From Phaeobacter cretensis (GTDB lineage Bacteria > Pseudomonadota > Alphaproteobacteria > Rhodobacterales > Rhodobacteraceae), in assembly GCF_047372505.1 (NCBI RefSeq), contig NZ_JBKBEU010000001.1, positions 3,224,001 through 3,288,000 on the forward strand: a stretch of 64,000 bases of DNA. The letters run 5' to 3'. Made by a program: the position numbers and the translations under genes. The notes beneath the pieces were generated by a model, which ran no database searches, was not told where the DNA came from, and saw nothing but the letters and a program-made list of their open reading frames with translations. This document shows positions 42,356 through 50,745 of the stretch, piece after piece. Position 1 is the first letter of the stretch. Each line of letters begins with the position of its first letter.

Positions 42356-43963
42356 TTAGACCATCATCTCCTTGGTCGCGGTCAGTTTCAAGTCCGGATA
42401 GTCGCGTTCCACCCTGTCAATATCCCACTGCAAACGCGTCAGATAAACGACGTCTCCGTCGTGATCATGTGCGATGTGCTGCTTATTGGTGTTCGTAAAC
42501 TTATCCAGCGCAGTCTTGTCTCCGCTGACCCAGCGGGCGGAGGTGAATTGCGAGGCTTCGAACCGGACCGGTAGGCCGTATTCCATCTCGATCCGGCTGG
42601 CGAGTACTTCGAATTGAAGTTGCCCCACGACGCCGACGATAAAGCCGGAGCCAATCGAGGGTTTGAAGACCTTAGCCGCGCCTTCCTCTGCGAACTGCAT
42701 CAGCGCCTTTTCCAGATGCTTGGCCTTCATCGGATCACCGGCCCGCACACCCTGCAATAGTTCAGGTGCAAACGACGGGATGCCGCTGACGCGCAGGGCC
42801 TCGCCTTCGGTCAGCGTATCGCCAATACGCAGCTGGCCGTGGTTGGGAATACCGATAATGTCGCCTGCCCATGCTTCTTCAGCCAGTTCGCGGTCGGAAG
42901 CGAGGAACAGCACCGGGTTTGAAATCGCCATTGGTTTCTTCGACCGCACATGGGTCAGCTTCATACCACGTTTAAAGTGGCCAGAAGCCAGCCGGACAAA
43001 CGCAACGCGGTCGCGGTGCTTCGGATCCATGTTGGCCTGTACCTTGAATACAAATCCGGCAACTTTCTTTTCATCCGGTGCAATCTGGCGTGGTTGGGCC
43101 GTCTGAGGCTGCGGTTCGGGGCCATAGCCACTGATGCCATCCATCAGTTCTTTAACACCAAAAGAGTTGATTGCAGAGCCAAACCAGATCGGGGTCATAT
43201 GTCCTTCAAGAACCGATTGCGGGTCAAGCGTTGGAAGCAGCTCGCGGGCCATTTCCACCTCTTCGAGGAGTTTCTCAAGCAGATGCTCTGGCACATGTTC
43301 AGCCAGTTTCGGATCATCCAACCCGTTGATCTCGATGCTCTCAGCGATTTTGTTCCGGTCCGCACGATCCATCAGCTCCAGCCGGTCACGCAGCATGTCG
43401 TAACAGCCAATGAAATCGCGGCCAACGCCGATGGGCCAGCTGGCAGGGGTTACGTCAATCGCGAGGTTTTGCTGGATCTCGTCAATGATCTCGAATGTAT
43501 CGCGGCTTTCCCGATCCATCTTGTTACAGAACGTCAGAATCGGCAGGTCACGCAGACGGCACACTTCAAACAGCTTCTGCGTCTGACTTTCCACGCCCTT
43601 GGCACCGTCGATGACCATGACAGCAGCATCCACCGCCGTAAGTGTGCGATAGGTGTCTTCCGAAAAATCTGAGTGACCTGGCGTGTCGACCAGATTGAAG
43701 CGGTAGTTGGCATAGTCAAATGACATCGCAGATGCCGACACGGAGATGCCTCGGTCTTTTTCCATTTGCATGAAGTCCGACCGTGTTCGCCGTGCCTCGC
43801 CCTTGGCGCGTACTTGACCGGCCATCTGAATCGCGCCGCCATAAAGCAGGAACTTTTCAGTCAGCGTGGTTTTGCCGGCATCCGGATGCGAGATGATCGC
43901 AAAGGTGCGGCGCCGAGCGATTTCGGCGGGCAGGTCGGGGCGGTTTGGGACGGTATCGAGCAT
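42356..43963 (-). CDS. prfC: Peptide chain release factor 3
   Basis: GTPase that removes RF1/RF2 from the ribosome after termination. 535 residues, as usual for RF3. G1 SHPDAGKTTLTEK, G2 RGISVSASAMSF, G3 DTPGHSDFSEDTYRTL, G4 NKMDRE, then the EF-Tu-like beta-barrel (RDRVAFVRLASGHFKRGMKL) and RF3 C-terminal domain (VGVVGQLQFEVLASRIEMEYGLP). ATG 43963 is chosen because it gives the normal length; an upstream ATG at 44014 would add 17 residues. No strong ribosome site is visible at either. Confidence 0.96.
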   Translation of the reverse strand: MLDTVPNRPDLPAEIARRRTFAIISHPDAGKTTLTEKFLLYGGAIQMAGQVRAKGEARRTRSDFMQMEKDRGISVSASAMSFDYANYRFNLVDTPGHSDFSEDTYRTLTAVDAAVMVIDGAKGVESQTQKLFEVCRLRDLPILTFCNKMDRESRDTFEIIDEIQQNLAIDVTPASWPIGVGRDFIGCYDMLRDRLELMDRADRNKIAESIEINGLDDPKLAEHVPEHLLEKLLEEVEMARELLPTLDPQSVLEGHMTPIWFGSAINSFGVKELMDGISGYGPEPQPQTAQPRQIAPDEKKVAGFVFKVQANMDPKHRDRVAFVRLASGHFKRGMKLTHVRSKKPMAISNPVLFLASDRELAEEAWAGDIIGIPNHGQLRIGDTLTEGEALRVSGIPSFAPELLQGVRAGDPMKAKHLEKALMQFAEEGAAKVFKPSIGSGFIVGVVGQLQFEVLASRIEMEYGLPVRFEASQFTSARWVSGDKTALDKFTNTNKQHIAHDHDGDVVYLTRLQWDIDRVERDYPDLKLTATKEMMV

Positions 43964-44053
43964 GAGCGCGCGTATATCAGGATGGCAGCGCGAGGCAAGA
44001 TAAACAGGGTCCACAGCACGCGACGCATAGTCAGTCTATCCATCTGTGCTTGG

Positions 44054-44485
44054 CTATCGCCAAACTAGCCGGTGTCCTCCCAGACAAGTGGGCATTGCAT
44101 CCACGGGCAATTGCCCAAGTTGTTCAAAGAAAGCAAATGCGTCGAACTTGGAGTTCAATTCGGCGATTTTATCACCCTCAAACCGAATCATCATGATGCC
44201 CTCCGCGTGGATGGGGGTGACACCGTCAGGGCCATCGGAGGTCAGTAGGTACTGGGTAGATGTCCAGTCGCCGTCTTCTATGTAATTCAGCAGTTCGATG
44301 CGAATTTTGCCCGCTAAATTGTGCACAACGTCAATCAAAACGGGATAGTCTTGGCGGGGGTTTGGTAGTCCGTCCAATAGCTTGCTGCTGTCTAGTGATG
44401 CGGCAAGCATGTCTTCAAACGCTAAGATATTGCCGTTTTCCCAAACCTCAGCAAACCAACGCTGTACCAGATCTTTTCTCGTCAT
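44054..44485 (-). CDS. NTF2/SnoaL-like small protein
   Basis: About 143 residues with the cone-shaped NTF2-like pattern: N-terminal helix TRKDLVQRWFAEVWENGN, middle PVLIDVVHNLAGKIRIELLNYIEDGDWTSTQYLLTS strands, and GIMMIRFEGDKIAELNSKFDAFAFFEQLG at the end. The fold serves as cyclase, isomerase or binding protein; no catalytic residues can be named. Start is uncertain between 44500, 44488 and 44485, none with a clear ribosome site. Confidence 0.72.
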   Translation of the reverse strand: MTRKDLVQRWFAEVWENGNILAFEDMLAASLDSSKLLDGLPNPRQDYPVLIDVVHNLAGKIRIELLNYIEDGDWTSTQYLLTSDGPDGVTPIHAEGIMMIRFEGDKIAELNSKFDAFAFFEQLGQLPVDAMPTCLGGHRLVWR

Positions 44486-44666
44486 CATCAGGCCATACAC
44501 AAAAATACATTTGGAGCCTGACTAATCGCAATAGAAATGATGAGGCCAAGCCGGTCAACAATCGTAAGTTTCCCCAAAGGAGCATCTTTTTTTCAGCACA
44601 TTTGATGCCGAAAAACGACTTGCCCCGAGAGTAAGGGTAAAAGCGCTTAGATAACGTTACGGTAGC

Positions 44667-45686
44667 TTACCGCATCAATGCGCTTTTTCGATTGGGCAAT
44701 GAGGGGTGCCGTTCCCTCAGGGCTGGGCGGATGTCCAGGCCCGAGGCCACCCGCTGATGGCCGAGGAGCAGCCCAGGGGTGCGGCTTAGATGCTCCTCCG
44801 GCAATGCGGCACGGGTGAGCGGGTTCAATAGCAGACTTTCTGCGGCTACCCCTTCTGCAAAGATGATCTGATGGCGGTCAAACAGTAGCTGAAAGTAGTC
44901 TACGAAACCGCCGCTTTGCTCAAAGATATCGATCCCGTTCACCAGATCTCGTGCTCGTACCAATTGATCAGGGCGACCGCGGCGGAGAATGTCACGGCGT
45001 GGGTGCACAAGTAGCCGGTGGTCCGGGCTGACAAGCAGGTCATTTTCATTGTTGAGAGCACCGGCTCGAATGAGAATAGGAGCCATTTCGCCAACAGCAT
45101 GTGATGTGCACTGGCCAATCCAACGCACGACTTGTGCGCCGTCATCCCGGGTCAGCACACGATCGCCGGTCTCCAAATCCTCGATCCTGCGTTGGGCGCC
45201 GCTGTCCAAAGTGATGTGAGTGCCGCGTGTGAAAGAGACACAGGCTAGCTGCGCAAGCCGCTGGCGCCTGCCTTCGCGGGTTTTGCGTACAAGTGTGTAA
45301 CCGGCCTCTGCTTGCAAAGGAGCGAGCGGGAGTAGGTAGATCGCCGCGATCAATCCATCACCGTCGACCTCAACCAGAACCAGAGCTTCGGCATTCGCCC
45401 CGATATCTGGCATTAGGGTCAGCAGACAATCAAGATGCAGCCGGGCACCGGATCTACCGATAGCGGTGTCTTCAGCCAGCTCAAGCCTCCCATCCGGGCG
45501 GGCGATCAGGCCTAATTGTTTGGGGGGGCTACTGTGGGTCAGTTGATATACATCATCTAACTGCAGGTCGTCATACAGCCCTAGCCCATCACCCATGTTC
45601 GCACCAGTTTCCACGCAGAACCCTGATGCAGGAAAAACCGGCAGTGTCTGGGCGGCAATGGGGTTTTGATGCAGCTGGGTGAGCAT
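44667..45686 (-). CDS. Hint-domain protein, nucleophile replaced by serine
   Basis: About 339 residues. Residues 1-145 are a beta-rich N-terminal domain (VYQLTHSSPPKQLGLIARPDGRLELAEDTAIG, ALVLVEVDGDGLIAAIYLLPLAPL) found with other roseobacter Hint proteins. The Hint domain follows: SFTRGTHITLDSGAQRRIEDLETGDRVLTRDDG, VVRWIGQ, and SPDHRLLVHPR. The position normally holding the nucleophile Cys is Ser151; a Cys lies two residues earlier. The frame is open upstream into the divergent SDR gene, but ATG 45686 with AGGT six bases before it is the most natural start; 45749 is an alternative. Function unknown. Confidence 0.8.
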   Translation of the reverse strand: MLTQLHQNPIAAQTLPVFPASGFCVETGANMGDGLGLYDDLQLDDVYQLTHSSPPKQLGLIARPDGRLELAEDTAIGRSGARLHLDCLLTLMPDIGANAEALVLVEVDGDGLIAAIYLLPLAPLQAEAGYTLVRKTREGRRQRLAQLACVSFTRGTHITLDSGAQRRIEDLETGDRVLTRDDGAQVVRWIGQCTSHAVGEMAPILIRAGALNNENDLLVSPDHRLLVHPRRDILRRGRPDQLVRARDLVNGIDIFEQSGGFVDYFQLLFDRHQIIFAEGVAAESLLLNPLTRAALPEEHLSRTPGLLLGHQRVASGLDIRPALRERHPSLPNRKSALMR

Positions 45687-46008
45687 GAATGACCTAACCA
45701 AGAATACGACGCGCGTCCTGCGCGGGTGATCTCCTATACTGGCGAACATTGTGGCGAGATGCGGACCGGATGGGGGTGGTTTTGCGAAAGCAACGGGGCG
45801 GAGCTGCCACAGTGATCCCAAGAGCAGGTACACCGCTTTGGATAAGGTGTGGTAGCTGCTTCCGTCTTGTCTCGGTCGGCATCGGAAGGGCTGGCCAAAA
45901 TCCCGGAGAGTGTGCAAGGTCTGCCGCAACACGGCAAACACGTTTGATCTGAATCCGCCAAATCTGGTGGCGGTAGGAATGATCGCTGCAGCACAGAGGA
46001 AATATGTT
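45687..46008. other. Divergent intergenic region, no gene supported
   Basis: About 320 bases between the Hint gene and the SDR gene, which point away from each other. Promoters for both should lie here. The open frames that cross it in both directions look like extensions without conserved features. I see no convincing palindrome or promoter match. Confidence 0.4.
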
Positions 46009-46788
46009 ATGGATTTAGGACTTGCAGGTAAGCGAGCGTTGGTCTGCGCCAGCAGCAAAGGGCTGGGTCTGGGCTGCGCTGAGGCTCTGGCGGAAGCAGG
46101 CGTTGATCTTGTGATGAACGCACGCGGAGCAGAGGCGCTTCTGGCGTCGGCCCAGTCGATCCGCGATGCTCATGGTGTCAATGTCGAAACCATCGCTGCC
46201 GATGTAACCACCGAGGACGGACAGGCTAAAGTAATAGCTGCAGCAGACGGTGTCGATATTCTTGTCACGAACGCTGGTGGCCCACCGCCGGGCTTGTGGT
46301 CCGACTGGGAACGCGATGATTTCATCAAAGCTTTGGATGCCAACATGCTGACGCCAATAGCCCTGATCAAGGCGCTGGTTCCCGGTATGATGCAACGTGG
46401 TTGGGGGCGTGTCGTCAATATAACCTCACAATCCGTCAAAGCGCCGATCCCGGTTTTGGGACTTTCGAATGCGGCACGCACAGGGTTAACTGGCTATGTC
46501 GCAGGCACCTCCCGCCAGGTCGCGAGCAGCGGCGTGACCATCAACAACCTGCTTCCTGGTATCCACGCAACCGACCGGGCGATCTCGCTGGATACGGGTG
46601 TTGCGCAACAACAGGGAATTTCCATTGATGAGGCCGCCGAACAGCGCGCCGCTAGCATCCCCGCCGGGCGTTATGGCACGCGACAGGAATTTGGTGCGAC
46701 CTGCGCCTTTCTATGCTCGCAACATGCCGGGTTCATGATTGGCCAGAACATCCTGCTGGATGGCGGCGCAACCAATATGACCATCTGA
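46009..46788 (+). CDS. SDR-family oxidoreductase with atypical catalytic residues
   Basis: A 259-residue Rossmann-fold short-chain dehydrogenase/reductase-like protein: nucleotide motif CASSKGLGLG, ILVTNAGGPPPG, VVNITSQSVKAPIPVLGLSNAARTGLTG, and C-terminal GQNILLDGGATNMTI. In the active-site block the usual Y-x-x-x-K reads S-N-A-A-R (Ser153, Arg157), a variant known in a sub-group of SDRs. GAGGAAATATT precedes ATG 46009. It probably forms a two-gene unit with the AlkC-like gene 12 bases downstream. Confidence 0.87.
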   Translation: MDLGLAGKRALVCASSKGLGLGCAEALAEAGVDLVMNARGAEALLASAQSIRDAHGVNVETIAADVTTEDGQAKVIAAADGVDILVTNAGGPPPGLWSDWERDDFIKALDANMLTPIALIKALVPGMMQRGWGRVVNITSQSVKAPIPVLGLSNAARTGLTGYVAGTSRQVASSGVTINNLLPGIHATDRAISLDTGVAQQQGISIDEAAEQRAASIPAGRYGTRQEFGATCAFLCSQHAGFMIGQNILLDGGATNMTI

Positions 46789-46800
46789 TAGGAGCGAGAA

Positions 46801-47928
46801 GTGGCGTCCGGATTTTCACTTAAAGACCAATTGTTTAATCGTGAAAAAATCCGCTATCTGGCGGGGTTATTCACGGCGGCGGATACTACGTTTGATCCGG
46901 ATCGCTTTGAGGTCGACGTGATGGCTGAACTGCCAAAGCTGGAGCTCAAACAGCGCATCACCCTAATAGCTGAGGTGCTTGTCCGCCATCTGCCCGAGGA
47001 TCTGGAGGACGCTGCCCCGATTCTGCTAGGGGCGCTGCCTCCCCCGCTGGACCCAAGCCTGAGCGATGATGACTTTGGTGATTTCATCTTTGCACCACTT
47101 GGTGAGTTTGTAGTGTTGCGTGGTTTGGATACCGCGCCGGATCTCTCATTGCGGCTCTTATCCGAAATCACTCAGCGGTTCTCGATGGAATGGGCCATAC
47201 GCCCCTTCTTGAACCGCTGGACTGATCAGACCTTGGCGGAGATGAAGTGCTGGGTGACAAGCGGCAACTACCATGTCCGACGACTGGTGAGTGAGGGCAC
47301 CCGGCCAAGGCTGCCATGGGGCCAGTCGGTGCCGCTCACTTTGTCGCAACCTTTGTCCTTATTGGACCAGTTGCATTCAGATCCCACGCGATATGTCACC
47401 CGTTCCGTGGCTAATCACCTGAACGATATTTCCAAGAAAGACCCGGATCTGGTACTTGCGCAGTTGCGCCATTGGCATGCAGCAGGACAGCAGCGCCCAG
47501 CGGAGCTGGCTTGGATGACTGCTCATGCCCTGCGTGGCCTGATCAAAGCGGGTCATAACGGGGCGATGCAGATGCTTGGCTATGATCCAGAAACACCTGT
47601 GACTGCAAAGCTCGCACTTAGCGATGATCCGGTACGGGTCGGTGGGGCCTTGCAGTTCGACTGCCATTTGGATGCACCAGCAGGCACGCCACTGTTGGTG
47701 GACTATCGCCTGCATTTCCAACGGCCCGGCGGCAAGATCTCGGCCAAGGTTTTTAAGCTGAAGCAAACCACAGGCTCTGACAACGGTACCACCCTCAGCA
47801 AACGGCATCCCCTGAAAGCTGGGGCGAGCACATTCACCTTGGTGCCCGGAGCGCATCGGCTAGAACTGCTGGTGAATGGACGTGTGCGAGCGGAACTTAA
47901 CTTCGATCTGTTGGAGCCCACCGAATAG
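46801..47928 (+). CDS. AlkC-like DNA alkylation repair protein with C-terminal Ig-like domain
   Basis: A 375-residue HEAT-repeat protein of the AlkC group, relatives of which excise 3-methyladenine from DNA. The hallmark SGNYHVRRLVSEGTRPRLPW sits at about residues 154-173, and HEAT-like helices continue to about 260. Residues 270-372 (VTAKLALSDDPVRVGGALQFDC, VDYRLHFQRPGGKISAKVFKL, GAHRLELLVNGRV) look like the Ig-like extra domain known in some AlkC proteins. GTG start with AGGAG nine bases before. It shares little with the AlkD-like gene at 1478. Confidence 0.88.
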   Translation: MASGFSLKDQLFNREKIRYLAGLFTAADTTFDPDRFEVDVMAELPKLELKQRITLIAEVLVRHLPEDLEDAAPILLGALPPPLDPSLSDDDFGDFIFAPLGEFVVLRGLDTAPDLSLRLLSEITQRFSMEWAIRPFLNRWTDQTLAEMKCWVTSGNYHVRRLVSEGTRPRLPWGQSVPLTLSQPLSLLDQLHSDPTRYVTRSVANHLNDISKKDPDLVLAQLRHWHAAGQQRPAELAWMTAHALRGLIKAGHNGAMQMLGYDPETPVTAKLALSDDPVRVGGALQFDCHLDAPAGTPLLVDYRLHFQRPGGKISAKVFKLKQTTGSDNGTTLSKRHPLKAGASTFTLVPGAHRLELLVNGRVRAELNFDLLEPTE

Positions 47929-48082
47929 CGCTGTGGGACCCACGAGCCCCCGGGTAATCGTTGATTGCCTGTCTACCAGCAGATCTGGGGCGACGCCTCC
48001 CGCTCTCTTGCATGGCACCAATGGGGTTGATATCTGCGAGCCAAGCCCGATTATTTTGATCGGAAATCAATAACGAGGTCGC

Positions 48083-49210
48083 ATGACTGCTGCTCCCCTT
48101 GATCCGATGGTTGGCTCCGACGGCCTCTCTGCGACCACGCCACGCCTTGAAATCCGCAATTTGCGGCGCTTTTTCGACGGGCGCGCGGTGGTAGATGACG
48201 TGTCACTGCAGATCCAGGCTGGACAGGTCACCTGCCTGCTTGGGCCGTCCGGTTGCGGGAAGTCAACCACCCTACGCATGATTGCAGGGGTGGAGATGCA
48301 GGACAGCGGCGAGATTTATGTCGACGGCAAGCTGATCTGCGACACCGTGTTTCGCGTGCCGCCAGAACGTCGTGAGATTGGTCTGATGTTTCAGGACTTT
48401 GCCCTGTTCCCTCATCTGAGCGTCGCCGACAATGTCGCCTTCGGCCTGAAGGGCAGTAAGGATGAGAAACGCGCGCGGGTCGAGGAACTGCTGCAAAAAG
48501 TATCGCTGGCGCAGTATATTGATGAATTTCCGCATCAGCTGTCGGGCGGTGAACAGCAACGCGTCGCACTGGCCCGCGCTCTGGCGCCCAAGCCACGGAT
48601 CATGCTGATGGATGAACCGTTCTCAGGGTTGGATAACCGTCTGCGCGACGGCATTCGTGACGAAACCCTGACGTTGCTGAAGGAAGAGGACGCTGCGGTA
48701 CTTCTGGTCACGCATGAACCGGAGGAGGCGATGCGGATGGCCGATGAAATCGCCCTGATGCGTGATGGAAAAATCGTGCAGCAGGGCGCGCCCTACAACG
48801 TCTATACACGGCCTGTGGACCGTGCGGCAGTAGGGTTCTTCAGTGATACAAATATCTTACATGCCGAAGTGAACGGCGCTTTGGCGGAAACACCATTTGG
48901 TCAATTCCTGGCACCCGGTGTGCCGGATGGGACCAAAGTGGACATCGTGTTTCGCCCACAGCATCTGCGCATTGATTTCGACCGCAACGGACGTGGCCCG
49001 CATCCAACGCTGAGCGACGGGGTGGCAGCGCGCGCTGTTGTGAAACGCGCGCGGTTTCTCGGGCATGAGAGCCTGGTCGAGTTCCACATGGATTTTGATG
49101 GCAGCGTGCTAAAAGCCACGGTGCCCAATGTTTTCTTGCCTGATCCTGGCCGGGTGATGTGGCTGACGGTTCGGCGCAACCGTTGTTTTGTTTTCCCAAA
49201 TCAGGCGTAA
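48083..49210 (+). CDS. ABC transporter ATP-binding protein, Fe(3+)/polyamine type
   Basis: A 375-residue ATPase. Walker A GPSGCGKST, Q-loop MFQDFALFPHLS, signature LSGGEQQRVALARAL, Walker B IMLMDEPFSGLD, and H-loop VTHEPEEA are all intact. The C-terminal third (FFSDTNILHAEVNG, VDIVFRPQHLRIDF) is a TOBE-type domain as in FbpC, PotA or UgpC ATPases. No permease or binding protein is adjacent, so it must pair with partners elsewhere. GAGGT precedes ATG 48083 closely. Confidence 0.9.
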   Translation: MTAAPLDPMVGSDGLSATTPRLEIRNLRRFFDGRAVVDDVSLQIQAGQVTCLLGPSGCGKSTTLRMIAGVEMQDSGEIYVDGKLICDTVFRVPPERREIGLMFQDFALFPHLSVADNVAFGLKGSKDEKRARVEELLQKVSLAQYIDEFPHQLSGGEQQRVALARALAPKPRIMLMDEPFSGLDNRLRDGIRDETLTLLKEEDAAVLLVTHEPEEAMRMADEIALMRDGKIVQQGAPYNVYTRPVDRAAVGFFSDTNILHAEVNGALAETPFGQFLAPGVPDGTKVDIVFRPQHLRIDFDRNGRGPHPTLSDGVAARAVVKRARFLGHESLVEFHMDFDGSVLKATVPNVFLPDPGRVMWLTVRRNRCFVFPNQA

Positions 49211-49219
49211 CCCCCTGCA

Positions 49220-49909
49220 TCAGCCTGCGCTGGCGCTATCCGCATAGGGCTGATAGTCTTCCAACCGCTTGCCCGGTTCATCGACGAACAGCTCTGGTAG
49301 CGGCTGTGCGGTCTCAATCAGGTCAACGCGAAACACCCGGAAATTCCCGCGCGCTTCGCACCAGGCTGTCAGTGTCCAGACCCGTCCCCAATACTCCATA
49401 TGCAGTGGTCGGATGACGCGCTCTGTCAGCGTATCGTCTATACGGCGATAGGTCAGATGAAGCTTCTGGCGGGCTTTGATGGCGGCCCGTAGCGTTGGCA
49501 TCTGCGCAAAGCCTCGTGCCGCATCTGCAAAGGGGTAAACTGCAAATTTCCACGCATCCGCTTCTGCAATTGTACTCTCGGGCAGAACGGCATCCACCTT
49601 GGCGGCAAGGCTCTCGGCCGCGGCTTTCAGATCCGGGTCGGCTGCTTCGGCAACAATGGCCATACCCAGATTCAGCGCCTCCAGTTCTTCGCTTGTGAGA
49701 GTGAGAGGCGGCAGGGTGATGGCTTCTCGTACCATGTAGCCGACACCGCGCGCGCCCTCGACCGGTACGCCGCTGGCGACCAGCGTGTCCATATCGCGGT
49801 AAATCGTGCGGGTGGAGACCTCCAGCCGCGAGGCAATGTCCTGTGCCCGGTGCAATTTCCCATCGCGTAGGATCTGGATGATATCAAAAAGGCGATCAGT
49901 GCGGCGCAT
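49220..49909 (-). CDS. YafY-like transcriptional regulator (HTH + WYL domain)
   Basis: A 229-residue regulator. An N-terminal winged HTH (RRTDRLFDIIQILRDGKLHRAQDIASRLEVSTRTIYRDMDTLVASGVPVEG) is followed by a WYL domain (KARQKLHLTYRRIDDTLTERVIRPLHMEYWGRVWTLTAWCEARGNFRVFRVDLI) that senses a ligand. It lies downstream of the ABM-like gene in the same direction, with a hairpin between them, and a palindrome in front of that gene is a likely target. The ligand is unknown. Confidence 0.92.
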   Translation of the reverse strand: MRRTDRLFDIIQILRDGKLHRAQDIASRLEVSTRTIYRDMDTLVASGVPVEGARGVGYMVREAITLPPLTLTSEELEALNLGMAIVAEAADPDLKAAAESLAAKVDAVLPESTIAEADAWKFAVYPFADAARGFAQMPTLRAAIKARQKLHLTYRRIDDTLTERVIRPLHMEYWGRVWTLTAWCEARGNFRVFRVDLIETAQPLPELFVDEPGKRLEDYQPYADSASAG

Positions 49910-49932
49910 GGCCTAGCCTTGGTACGGGGAGG

Positions 49933-49967
49933 GCAGGAGGTCAAGAGCACCACCTCTTGCCTCCTGC
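49933..49967 (-). other. Hairpin between ABM-like gene and WYL regulator
   Basis: GCAGGAGG-T-CAAGAG (49933-49947) pairs with CTCTTG-CCTCCTGC (49954-49967): 14 pairs, one bulged T, loop of six. There is no T-run on either side, so it may reduce but not stop transcription into the regulator gene or may protect the upstream mRNA. Confidence 0.55.
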
Positions 49968-49988
49968 GAAGATGTGGGTGCGCCGAGC

Positions 49989-50297
49989 TTAGGCTTCCAT
50001 CATCCACAGCACGTCTTCATGGCGCATCTTTGCGGTGTCTGGTGCCATCGCGGCCATCACCATAGGCGCGAAATCCTGCTGCATGAAACTTTGCGCCACC
50101 GCCTGTGCTTTCGCCATGTTTTCCCAAACCACATAGTCGGTCCAACTGCCATCAGAACCTTGGCTTAGCTGACGGTGCACAAAGCCGGATTGCGCGCGTA
50201 CAAAGCCTTCCGTTTTCTGCATCAAGGTCACGAAGTCCTGTTTCTTGACCCCATCAGCCAAGTGAAAGGTCACGATCTCTGCCACATGTTTGTTCAT
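49989..50297 (-). CDS. ABM-like (dimeric alpha-beta barrel) small protein
   Basis: A 102-residue protein with the pattern of antibiotic-biosynthesis-monooxygenase-type dimeric alpha-beta barrels: HVAEIVTFHLADGVKKQDFVTLMQKTEGFVRAQSGFVHRQLSQGSDGSWTDYVVWENMAKAQAVAQSF. Proteins of this kind are often partnered with YafY-type regulators. ATG 50297 is preferred because AGGAG is seven bases away; GTG 50300 also fits the frame but lies too close. A palindrome lies 43 bases upstream. Enzyme activity is not shown. Confidence 0.82.
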   Translation of the reverse strand: MNKHVAEIVTFHLADGVKKQDFVTLMQKTEGFVRAQSGFVHRQLSQGSDGSWTDYVVWENMAKAQAVAQSFMQQDFAPMVMAAMAPDTAKMRHEDVLWMMEA

Positions 50298-50339
50298 CAC
50301 TTATCTCCTTTTGAAATGTGATGGGCTGGCAATACGCTT

Positions 50340-50369
50340 ATCCAACTGACATAAACCTGTCAGTTGGAT
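50340..50369. promoter_or_regulatory. Long palindrome, candidate operator of the WYL regulator
   Basis: ATCCAACTGAC and GTCAGTTGGAT form a perfect 11-base inverted repeat around ATAAACCT (30 bases in all), 43 bases upstream of the ABM-like ATG. The arms contain CTGAC/GTCAG, a core I would expect for YafY-type HTH proteins. No transcript-terminating T-run follows on either strand, which favours DNA binding over termination. Confidence 0.6.
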
Positions 50370-50520
50370 GCTCGCGTTGTACACAAACCGGTAATTTCAT
50401 CGGATTTTGCGCTCGCCAAGGCGGCTCAGATCTAGGCTGCGCCTGAGCTCCGGCGTAAAACCGTCATCAAATGACATCTGCGGACTATCACTAGGCCCGC
50501 ACGGAGAAGGAGACACTCTC

Positions 50521-50739
50521 ATGCTTAACAATATCGGCCTTCCGGGCCTGCTGCTTATCGCTGTCGTCGTGCTGGTCCTGTTTGGCCGCGGCAAAATTTC
50601 CTCGCTGATGGGCGAAGTTGGCAAGGGAATTACGGCCTTCAAAAAAGGCGTCAATGACAGCACAAAAGAGCTGGAAGAAGAAAACACCGCCGATGCTGCG
50701 CGCGACGTGACCCCCGAGACCGAAAAAGACAAGGTCTAA
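50521..50739 (+). CDS. tatA: Sec-independent translocase protein TatA
   Basis: Pore-forming component of twin-arginine export of folded proteins. 72 residues: N-terminal membrane helix GLLLIAVVVLVLFGRGKISSLMGEVGKGI and an amphipathic helix with a FGRGKI hinge, then an acidic tail. GAAGGAG lies upstream of ATG 50521. The frame starts earlier at 50407, but that leader is not TatA-like. First gene of tatABC. Confidence 0.95.
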   Translation: MLNNIGLPGLLLIAVVVLVLFGRGKISSLMGEVGKGITAFKKGVNDSTKELEEENTADAARDVTPETEKDKV

Positions 50740-50745
50740 GCGCCG

